Part shown: positions 21,917 to 31,800 of the stretch, one piece after another | How the letters are laid out: every line of letters starts with the position of its first letter | Position numbering within the stretch: position 1 is the first letter of the stretch | From: Nannobrachium achirus | Taxonomy: Eukaryota; Chordata; Actinopteri; Myctophiformes; Myctophidae | DNA: 64,000 nt | Reading direction: 5' to 3' | NCBI GenBank assembly: GCA_963921795.1 | Contig: OY997641.1 | Span: 61,963,000 to 62,026,999, forward strand | Notes under the pieces: model-generated | What the model saw: only the letters and a program-made list of their open reading frames with translations | What the model was told of the DNA's origin: nothing | The model's database searches: none | Program-made: the position numbers and the translations under genes

Positions 21917-22835
21917 GTCACAGTACAAGTGTGAAGTGACAAGGTTTGCAACCGTACAGTATGGCAATTATGACATGCTGTTTTTATCATAACAGTCTTT
22001 GTCCTGGTCCTTAAAACCTGTATTAAAATGTTAAAACTGAAAACTCCACTCCAGTGAACCATGGCAGGATTCTTTTTCTGGCAGGATTTGTTCTGTTGCA
22101 TTTTGACTAGCAAAGATAATAGAATAGTAGGTGTTGTAGTTCAGGAACTTTCCTGTTAATCATCGCCTCTTTTGTAATGCAACAACCACAATTGTAAATG
22201 TTACAGCAAAGGTGATAAAACCACACCCTCCCCTGGACGATGGACCTAATTATTCAAAAAATAACAGATTGCAGAAAAAATGAATGTGAAAGTATTTTTT
22301 GTTTTGTTTTTCCTTGTTTTTTGTAATTGAGGTCAGGAATCATAAAAAAAGGAAAATCGATGTCATATGACCTTTAAAGTCTTTATGGTTGTTTATTTTA
22401 TCCATTTCAAGTGCAAAAAAAAAACTATTTTGTGCACACGAGTTACTAGATTGTTAATGTATGGGCCTACTGTATTTGTTAAATTGTGCGAACAATTTCC
22501 ACAATTCATCCGCACAATTTAATTAATTGCGCACAGAATTTGCACAATTTGTGTGCGGTTTAACCAAAATGTGGGAACTAATTAAATCTTGAGCAAAGTA
22601 TCTAGTTACAATATTCTAGTAAAATCATGCAAACATGATCTAGAAAATTGTGGACAAGATACATGGGTTTGCCAACATACAGTAGTTGACATGAATAATT
22701 CCACCAGGAAATATAATAGGAAGCACATTATAGGACATGGTCGTATGAGTGTTTATAATAACTTGGGTAGCCTATGCAGGCTTTATTATGGTGACGAAGT
22801 TTATGCCATGGGGATGGTTTTGTGGTTTATTCCTT
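21502..22835. other. 3' flank of TLR copy 1; no further gene
   Basis: Presumed 3' UTR followed by AT-rich sequence. A (TA)n microsatellite lies at about 21861-21913. No canonical AATAAA is evident within the first few hundred bases; ATTAAA occurs at about 21827. Nothing coding is recognised. Confidence 0.5.
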
Positions 22836-22847
22836 AATTGTCAGGGT

Positions 22848-23477
22848 GCGTACCTTTTGCGCGAAGCCCGAAAGCGCGAAGTGGGGAAATGTCTCCTACC
22901 GCACCGTTAGCGCGAAGTGGGGAAATGCATACGTATGCATGCAAATGCAGGCTATATTAGCCGACTATTAGCACCCTTCGGCTATCGGCTTCACTTTGCG
23001 GGGGGAGGGGAGGGGAGGCGTGAGGACATTTTAAGCCCTAAGAAACTACACAACCACACAATATAGGCTATTTGACTACAGGTAAATGAAAAAGGGTGCC
23101 CCCTGTCGAAACTATTGTAGGTCTACTACCACACAATATATCTTCCTGGACCCTTATTGTGAAGGGCTACTACAAGCTCACGTTGTCGACGTGTTGTGAG
23201 CTTGCAGATCAGCTATTTTGCGAGACAAGCTGAGTGCAGACAGCACTGCATATTATGAGCTGCGTGCTCAGTGCGTGCACAGTGGAGCATGTGAATGAAA
23301 AGAGACATTGTACTACCATACAATATCGAGCACTGCATATTATCAACGTTCACAAGGAGCTGTACTACCATACAATATCGGTGCGGTAGGAGACATTTCC
23401 CCACTTCGCGCTAACGGTGCGGTAGGAGACATTTCCCCACTTCGCGCTTTCGGGCTTCGCGCTTTCGGGACTTTCCC
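22848..23477. mobile_element. Foldback element with 12-bp flanking direct repeats
   Basis: The ends are inverted copies of a GC-rich block (GCGCGAAGCCCGAAAGCGCG, then 'aagtggggaaatgtctcctaccgcaccgttagcgcgaag'), at about 22858-22927 and 23380-23463. The right side carries an extra tandem unit. Exact 12-bp direct repeats AATTGTCAGGGT lie just outside, at 22836-22847 and 23478-23489. The interior contains one copy of the recurring 'CTACAAGCTCAC' palindrome (23165-23220) and a tandemly repeated 'ctaccatacaatatcg'. It is non-coding and its class is unknown. Confidence 0.75.
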
Positions 23478-23692
23478 AATTGTCAGGGTACAGTTTGCGC
23501 TGCGTGAGGTTATCACTGAAATGAATACGGCCAATTGTGTTTTCCAAGGCTACCCATGGCCACCTAACCCTAATTTAAATCAGTCAGGGATGCATTTAAC
23601 TCTTGGCAGCCTATAACAACACACATCTATAGGCCTACCTCTTAAACAACCAATGTGCATAAAGACGGAAGACGCTAGACCATTAGGGGTCT

Positions 23693-23962
23693 GCATAAGC
23701 GATCAGGGGTTTCACTCACACAGAGTAACCAAAATAAACCCAAAACAATAAATCAAAAAGAATAATAATACTACATTCTGCACTCAGCTGGGAAATGCGC
23801 TGGGAAAATAATTAACGCAATATGACATATTTTGTTATAAACCATCGTCGTTTACACCCCTCCACTTAGACGTGGCAATGTAGTATTATTCTTTTTGATT
23901 TGTTGTTTTGGAATTATTTTGGTTACTCTGTGTGAGTGAAACTCCTGGTCGCCTATAGATGC
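23693..23962. mobile_element. MITE with ~75-bp inverted repeats
   Basis: The arm at 23695-23775 ('tttcactcacacagagtaaccaaaata') is the inverted partner of 23885-23962, with a short unrelated centre. No coding capacity is present. Flanks suggest a TA or ATA duplication, which would fit a Tc1/mariner-type element, but this is weak. Confidence 0.7.
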
Positions 23963-25520
23963 TATTACCTCTGGTATTGTGAAAAGTCTTTTAATCCACT
24001 GTATGGTACTGTGCCGCAATAATGTATTGTTTCTCTTTCTTCAGCATCGACCTCTGCAGAGGTACAATTTATACTGTTGAAATGCACGCCCATACATATT
24101 TAATCCGTGGATGCCTCATGTATGACATGTTCTTAAATGTTGTATGTTACGAGATTTACGTGGATTGCCATTTGTACAGAACCAACCTAAGCTTCTGCCA
24201 TTACTATTTAATTTGTATGACAAATTGTGTAAGGAGTGTGTATTCAGGTGCTTTTCAAGCATTAGATTATTAGTAGGCCTATTAGAAAAGTATTCCTATG
24301 GTGCAATTTCCTAGGTGGTGTAGTTGGCTACCCATAGGCTACTCATTACGGTTACCTATGCACAAATAAACCAGCAGTTTTATTAGATTATGATAAGGTC
24401 ATCCTGCACTCTTGTGAGAGGTTGAATCCAGATGAAAACATCAAAACACATCACCAAAAGTCTGCAGTGGAGCTTGCCGTTCCAACAAGCTACACAAGTC
24501 ATAGAATGGAAAATAATATTCACCATATACTTGTGGCACGTTTGGAGGCAGTTGGACAATGACCTGGCTGGCTATGACATATTCTGTTGATAGAGGCTTG
24601 GTGTCAAGGTGTAGTTCACAAATGAGTTGTGTATCTAACATTGAATGTCTCTGCAATTCATACTTGTGAGTGCTGTGTCATTAATGGGCTGCTGCAGCTG
24701 AATAACAATGCTTCACCTTGTTTTAGCTCTTAACACGTCTGCTGATACACTAGAGTCGTGGTAGGAGGAGATGTCGATCCTCCATCCCTGGTTGCGTTTC
24801 GGACCCCCCGGTCGGCGGTTTCAAAGTCCAGCTTAGCTCCTGGCCGGCGCGCGTGGTCGTGCTTCTAATCTAGGTAGAGGGGACGACTGTAGGCTCCGGG
24901 GTGCTGCGTTGGTCACTCGCCAACGAGCTCAGCTCTTTGGCTGACTGGTTAACATACGCGCCCTGTTAAGTAGCGGCCCGGGTTCGCCTCCTGGTTGTTG
25001 CCTTGCGGTCACGCTACATTATGTTGCTCTGAAGTTTCTTTCAATCAGGCTGTCAGGAAGTAGGCTACTATTCAGGAGTCATTAATTGAGAGCGATCCTA
25101 GACATACTTGAAATTGGTCTGTACTCATCAGCAGTATAGAGTACTACTCATTGTTCAAAATAAAATGTACTTGCGTAATTCATGATTGTTTAGATTCAAG
25201 CACATCTTAAATCTATTTCAGGACCAAAAAAAAGGGTTCAAATCGCATCTATATATTCTTTTGTTGTTTTTAGGACGCTATTTTTTTTCTTGTTGCCCCA
25301 ATACATTAATGTCCTATGCTTTGGGGTTCATTTGGTAACCATTTTGAATCAATGTCCACATGAGGGGCAAAAAGGCTGCTTTTTATATCCACCAGGCAAC
25401 ATACAAAGACAAATAAACCCATTTTAACACCAGGAATATAATGGAAAGGTCACTGACACCCAAATAAAAATGGCAAACCTTTAGGCATAATACAACAACA
25501 GGTTCTCACCCCCAAGGTGT

Positions 25521-25554
<34 letters not shown>

Positions 25555-25739
25555 GGGTTAGGCATAGTTTTACTAAGGTTATGTTTAGGGTTTGGGTTAG
25601 AGTTAGACATAGTTTGGGTGGTCGGACACGTTACCTCCACTTTGCGTTAGAATCCTCCGTGTTGCGTTAGAATCCACATTGTCAATAATATATATAATAA
25701 TATAATAACGATAAAAGCACAAAAAATGTGGCTTTGTCA
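23963..25739. other. No protein gene; tRNA-like segment and poly-G tract
   Basis: No conserved reading frame is seen. A pure G run of about 29 bases at 25522-25550 is followed by GGTTAGGGTTAGGC, two telomere-like units. A tRNA-like segment lies at 24931-24995 (separate entry). Confidence 0.5.
24931..24995 (+). repeat. tRNA-like (SINE head or tRNA relic)
   Basis: Contains an A-box-like 'TTTGGCTGACTGGTTAAC' and, about 35 bases on, a B-box-like GGTTCGCCTCC. The spacing resembles an RNA polymerase III tRNA promoter, but a full cloverleaf is not convincing. A tRNA-derived SINE or decayed tRNA is likelier than a working tRNA. Confidence 0.35.
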
Positions 25740-25802
25740 GCCAGAATTGCTAGCTCAGTCGGTAGGGCAGCATGGCTCATGATCACAGAGGCGTTCGAGT
25801 AA
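25740..25802 (+). repeat. tRNA-Lys-like relic
   Basis: GCTAGCTCAGTCGGTAGGGCA matches the D-arm/A-box of lysine tRNAs almost exactly, and GCGTTCGAG resembles the B-box. The acceptor stem does not pair and the T arm is shortened, so this is probably a SINE head or pseudogene. Confidence 0.4.
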
Positions 25803-26031
25803 ACATGTGCACTAAGACTCTCCGTTCGCGTCTGACAGGATGACGCTATAAGCGTTCCAAAGCGCCACACGGGTGACGCTGAAAGCGAGTCGGGAATGCG
25901 TCGGTGGGGTGAAGCAGAGGGAGTAAGAACGGGCTGGATACAACTATAACATACGTATATAAGTAATCAAAACACTATTTCACTGATTAGCATCATATCT
26001 CATCATCAAACTCCAACTCATCATCACTGAT

Positions 26032-26200
26032 CCATACTGTCTCCGACCACAGACCTTTCATCGGAAAGGTCCGGTTCAACTACAAAATGATGTCACTCCC
26101 ATCTTCTGAAAAAGCATTACCCCAAATTAGTGTTCGGAAAGCTGTGTGTCGGAAAGTCAAAACTCTCTGATGAAAAGTTTGGTGGTCGGAGACAGTATGG
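26032..26200. mobile_element. 169-bp MITE with perfect 19-bp terminal inverted repeats
   Basis: The ends are CCATACTGTCTCCGACCAC (26032-26050) and its exact reverse complement at 26182-26200. Further subterminal similarity extends inward ('acctttcatc'). If the outer TA is a target duplication, the inverted repeat proper starts CTGTCTCC and the element is Tc1/mariner-like. It is non-coding. Confidence 0.8.
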
Positions 26201-27889
26201 ACAGGCCTTTAAATTAAGGCATAAGAGCTGGTACTTAAGACAATCAAAAATCAGTCCATAGTGTCATACAACTAAACATTGCTCTCAAGAAACATTTGAA
26301 GCAAGATAGACAATGCAGCAGCAGAATATAGATTCTATTCCACTTCCTGTTGTTTTCCGAGGCAACTGTGATGCACTGAACACAGCTGGCAGAAATTAAT
26401 GGACAAATTACCGTGAGCAAAGTATGCCTGTGTTTTGTTGTTACATTTGGGTCAATTTACAAATGTATTTATTAAAGCTATAGGCCTACTGTGTAAGTTG
26501 CTCAACTAGTGGTCAGTAGCATTACAGCCCCGGTCACGGCCACCAGGGCTCAGTAGAACACATAAAGAAAAGGCTTTGGGAGCTGAAATGAACAGAGTGG
26601 GTGTTCTAAAACTTTAGCGATTTAATAATTAGGACAATTTTAAGATTTGTTTTATTAAAAAGGTTACATAGTATAGCTTTAAATAGCTGTGTAATAAGCG
26701 GTATAATCAATCTCAACCATATCATTAAATCATTTTGATACAGTATAGCACAAAGCAAATTATCCAGAAAAAAAAGACTTTGAAGAATGAATAACTTTAA
26801 TAACCCAATGCTCCAATAATTGGAATTAATCATTTAATCATCTATAATTAACAAATCAATAGAAACTGTTTGTAAGCATGTATTAGCAGTTGAGTTAATT
26901 GTCCCCAATACTTACAGTATATTCAGTAGCATTATTAATAATACAACAGCAAGATGATCATTAAAAAGGAATAGCCAACACCAAACGTAATAGTAAAACA
27001 GTAAACTTTATGTAAGCGTATAATGAAGAAAAAAAGAAAGAAAAACAAAAAATAATAATGAATTATTCTAATGAACAAATAATACCAGTAAATTATCTGG
27101 ATTATAATAGTATTCCCAAATCATTAAATAATGTAAAGTTAGGCAACTAGACCCTCAGAGAGAGGTGACTGTGTAGTTGTACATATTCAGGACAACATTT
27201 GAAGTCAAGACCTTCTAAAGATGTCAAGAAATTAAAAAAAAGAAAAAAAATATATATATATATATAAATGCTTTTCAAACTCCTATAGCATTATCCACGG
27301 TCAAGGTGGTGCAATAACGCCACAAAAGTTAAAGAAAATGTCCCTAAAAGTCAAAAATTAATCATTTCCTGTTAACACATTGAGAGATGAAACTAAGATC
27401 TCATAGTGCCCAAAATATAATTGATTTTACCCTATTTCGGAGATTCAGAGTAAAAGTAATCTGAGTAGATGTAATCCGAGTAAGTCCTGTTTTCTTTTGT
27501 GATAGTATTTTCTTTCACACAGAACAGAAAAATAACAATCATGGGTATCAGGGCTTTTGTAACGGCCGGTAGAGAAGGTTGTGTTTTAAACTTGAAGCTG
27601 ATTTAAAAGTTAGATTAGGAGAAAACTCCACTTTTGAGATAACACTGCTGTCTATGAGGAACCCGGACCTCCCGGTCATGTGATACCCGTTGCATTTTCG
27701 GATTTGGAGTGTTTCTCTTCAGTCGCGGGTGCCTTGTACAGTAAGCTACAGCTACAAGCTACAGCATCCGAGCGGTCGACGTGTTGGCGTGTCGTGTTAA
27801 ATGAACTAAGCTGTTACGAATAATGATGAATCATTATCTCATTCAGCGGTGTGATTCCAATTATGTAGCTGATTTACGTTGCGTTACGT
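26201..27889. other. No gene; one dispersed repeat, otherwise AT-rich
   Basis: 26475-26690 is a dispersed repeat ('gtgtaagttgctcaactagtggtc...aaggttacatagtatagcttta') related in inverted orientation to 14403-14548. The rest is AT-rich with no conserved frame recognised. Confidence 0.5.
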
Positions 27890-28354
27890 TTTCAGGGCAG
27901 AAAAAAGGATAGATCACCAAAAAATCGATTAGCCTACTCAGCCCATGGAGACTTTAATTCATTTTTTAGTTTTTGTCGGATTCCTAAGCCAATTGATGAC
28001 TAGCAGTGGTTCCCTATGGAGACACTAAGAGCCTGCTTTGTTCCCTGTGCAGACACAAAGAGTCTCCTCAAACTATTTAGCCTGATTTCTCAGGCTAAAT
28101 AGGCGCTTGAGTCTGACATTGTGCCCTGTCTGAACAAGTTCTGAGGGAGGGACTTTTGTGCGAGCGTGCACGCGCGTGGCCGCGCGCGAGTGATCACAAC
28201 GCACGGAGATCGCGACACACCATGATTGCGACCGACGCGATGCACGGTCACGGCGTGTGTGTGAGGTTGTCTGTCTGTGCCAGTGACTGCTTCCACACAG
28301 AACTGCAACCAGAAACATGTAATCAACATTAACAGATTGGTGAAATCAGCTCCC

Positions 28355-28385
<31 letters not shown>

Positions 28386-28680
28386 AACTTCCTGAAACGT
28401 AATCGTTTCAACTGCTGCGCGGATTGGGTATTCGTTAGACCCACCAACACCCGCCGCGCTCATTGGAGGAGCGACAATTTTGGAGAGGGAAACGACGGAT
28501 TCACCTACTCAACTCCAGACCAGAGAAACAGTCCACTCTGAGAGTGGGCAGGTCTATGGTCTGGAATCAGGCAACAAACTATTGGGTTAGGAATGCGACA
28601 AAAACTGAAAAAAAAAGTCTCAATAGGGTGAGTAATCGATAGAAAAAAAGTCATTTTGGGGGCGAACTATCTCTTTAATG
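27890..28680. repeat. Foldback repeat containing a nested hAT MITE
   Basis: The outer ends (27900-27990 and 28585-28680) are inverted and related to the TTAA-flanked foldback at 59191-59504: they share 'gtgagtaatcgatagaaaaaaagtcattttggggg' and the 'tttttgtc..attcctaa' block. The right end keeps CTCT|TTAA; the left end is altered. A hAT MITE at 28078-28575 sits inside. Confidence 0.7.
28078..28575. mobile_element. hAT-type MITE, copy 1 of 'TAGCCTGATTTC' family
   Basis: A 498-bp element beginning TAGCCTGATTTC and ending GAATCAGGCAAC, with exact 8-bp target duplications AAACTATT at 28070-28077 and 28576-28583. A second copy lies at 46294-46772. They share 'gtgccagtgactgcttccac', 'aaacatgtaatcaacattaac' and 'aacagtccactctgagagtg'. 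It is non-coding. Confidence 0.9.
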
Positions 28681-28700
28681 TCTCACATTTCCCACATATT

Positions 28701-28710
28701 TGTGTGTGTG

Positions 28711-28771
<61 letters not shown>

Positions 28772-28808
28772 GCGTGTGCGTGTGCGTGTGCGTGTGTGTG
28801 TGTGTGTG
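28701..28808. repeat. (GT)n / (GTGTGC)n microsatellite
   Basis: A long alternating GT tract with GTGTGC interruptions. It begins within 20 bp of the stop codon of the minus-strand TLR, so the transcript's 3' UTR would start with a (CA)n tract. Confidence 0.95.
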
Positions 28809-28824
28809 AAAATGCATTATTCAC

Positions 28825-31800
28825 TCAAATAGACAGATTTGTGTCTCCTGTTTCCAGAGCTCTGCGTAGATTCTGCCAGAATGTTGCAGTGTGCTGTCCA
28901 GCCTGGGACCAGCTCAGGTAGGTTTGTCTCTTCATCACTCTCCTCATCCGAAAGTAGGGAGACAACTGCTGGGCTGGAATGTCCTCCAGAAACACCAGGA
29001 TCAATACGTCCTTCTTCTCATCAAACAGACGGTAGCTGCACACAGGAGAGCAGAGAAATAGGCCACAATTATAATTACACAGTGCCTTGTATCCCATATT
29101 ACAGATTTGGCCAATCAAATCTAGATGTTGCGTTTGTGACACAAAATGTCACAAAAGTAACATCTAGATTTGATTGGCCAAATCTGGTCACAAATGTATT
29201 GCAAATGTTTTTGAGCGGTGCTCCTGGAACAGGAACTACAGCTCCTACATCTGGCTTTGTCCGGTCAGAGCCCAATGGGAAAACACATTCCAAAGTGTAA
29301 ACGCTTAAAGAGGTGGTGCCATAGCTGTGTACTTTTTCTGTGTTGTATGTATCTATTAACATTACTCTAATAGACCACGGGGATGGGGTTATAATGTGCA
29401 AATGTGCCTTCCCTGTGTATTGGTGGTCAATAGTTACTTCCTGAAAGCTGAAAGCCTCTGGGCCCAATTAAGACGGCGGTGTTTAGCGCCACGCTAAGGA
29501 GATTCCGTCTATCCACTAACGTTTTGGACGCATGAATATTGATCAGCTGGTTATTATGACTTCTGCGCTGTTGACAATTGTTCATTGTGCGCTCAGCGGC
29601 TGAAGAATTATTCATGGGCATGTTTCGAATAGCCAATTATAGATTTAATAGGGACACAATTAGTCATTGGTCATGAAAGTGGTACTCTCCAAGGATTTGG
29701 GAGATGTTTTTATCTGTAAAAATCTCTTAATAACAGCTATGAGCCTATGACCGAATCAATCTGCAGTGTTTTTATGCTTCCAACACCAGATGTGCCTGGC
29801 ATGCGCCAATCCAAATAAACAGAGTTACAAGCTATCAATGCACTACACCATGGCGTGTTGACAGTTTATACATCTGTTTTTTGGACACATTTATGAGCAG
29901 CACATATTTAGACCTAAAAGCTGTCAACATGCCATGATGTAGAGCTTCGATAGCTTTTTTTTTTTTTTTTTTTTTTTAGTGACACATCACGATCACGCAT
30001 CTATAGGCCTAGGACTATAAGCAAAGAAAGACACAGCAGATTGATTCGCTCATACCGTAGATCGGTCAATTATGAAGCGATTTAAAAAATCGAAAGGGAT
30101 ACATCCATGCTCCTGTGGATTTGCTTTCCATCCCGACGTCAGCTGTGGCTCTACTGTACTCAAAAGACAGCACACGAAAAATAAAGATCTGCTCATGGAA
30201 CCAGCATGATTCAATAAATAAAATAAAATATATTCCCCCTGATTTAGTTTGCTATGGAGAACAATAATAATGTACACATCCCAAGGAATATTTTGACACT
30301 TATATTTAGGCCTATAAAATTCGACCAGAATTGACAGAGATGTGAACAAATCTAGCCGTTGATTCTTTATAGGCCAACAGTAGGCCTAGCAGCGGCCTCT
30401 CATTTGGCCAAATAAACATGGCTTTTAGCGCATAAAAGCAGCTCTGAGCACATCTAAACATTATGCTCTATTTTTTTATTAGGTCAAGCTTCATTGCCGC
30501 ATTGCACCTTGATTTAAATAAAAACACACCCCCTGCGTTAAATATACGAGTGACGCTAAAACATAACGTTTAGCACGCTGATTACATTCAATGCGCATTT
30601 CTTAATAGCAATAACGCATATGGGTGGCGCTAAGCCGCGCTTGAGGCGAGTTTCTTAATGGACCACTCTGAGTAAATGACATCATATAATCAACCCCTCC
30701 CCCTTTACCATACACCCAACACTGTGGGTGTGGCTAACTTCAGCTGGATCACCACCCACCTGCAAACCAGGCATACTTAATGAACTGGTGGGTGTGGCCA
30801 CATAAAAACATAATTTTAACACGTTCTTTTTTGGAAACAAATCTTCCTCCTAGTATAATCATAATACCTGATCATCATGTTTTAGGGGGGGGGGAAATCA
30901 TGCCACCACCTCTTTAAAGTTCTGCTGACAAGCCCTGAAATTATCATAGTATCTGAGAACAGTCTGATTCCTATGATCCCATCGCCCGCAGCCCCCTCCA
31001 ACTTTAATCCAATCCGTTTACAAACAAGGAAGTAACTCTACACAGAAATGTATTTTACATATAAATCTATGTATATAAAAATTATATTTCCACACAAATC
31101 TGGTTGTTACATCAACATTGTTCATGGTAATATGTCTGTTTATACTTATTTATTGAAATGGCGAAAAAGCTAAAATTAGTCCCCCTGGTTCATCACCGAG
31201 AGGGCAGGCTTGACTGTCCCCGCCTACCAGCCCTCTAGTGCGGGGAGGAGAAGGAGTCAGTCAGCCTCTTCCTGGTCGGCAGAAATGCTGATGAACACTG
31301 CGTTTCTGAAACTATTAATTTCATGTATGTAACCAGCGACCAGTGACCACCGTGGCTTTATAGTTAACTTTTAATATATACGGATACAAAAACAACTTCT
31401 TATGAACATTGGACCCGATTCACCAACCTACTTACGAACGTTCTTACGAAGAAATTTGTTCTTAGACCCTTTTAAGACGTTTTTTAAGAAGATTTGGCAT
31501 GCACCAATGTTTTCTTAGCTGTGATTTGTCCTTATGTTAAGAAAAAAAATCTACGCACACTGTAAAGCACTCTTAGGGTGGCCTTTTAGTTCTTAAGTGT
31601 GACATCAATTCTACAGTTGTACCAGTAAGACTCCCTAATCGGGAGATAAGCGACCGTTGGTCGCTTATCTCCATAAATAGAGCAAAAATGTGTTTTTCCA
31701 AAATCTTCCTGATCCATGTTGTTGACATGAGTGTAGACATACTGTGTAGTGATTTTCGTGATTTTAGGGCAAAATCTGAATCGGCCTCATGGTGGCGCTA

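Noticed and set aside
23308-23616. Open frames with repeated GDISPLRANGAV-type peptides
   Set aside because: They translate the tandem GC-rich units of the foldback element's end, not a protein gene.
25740-25802. Functional tRNA-Lys gene
   Set aside because: D arm is good, but acceptor and T stems do not pair; more likely a SINE head or relic.
28700-28921. Open frame with long Cys-Val run on the plus strand (and a similar one at 40965-41192)
   Set aside because: It is only translated (GT)n microsatellite; no start context or conserved domain.
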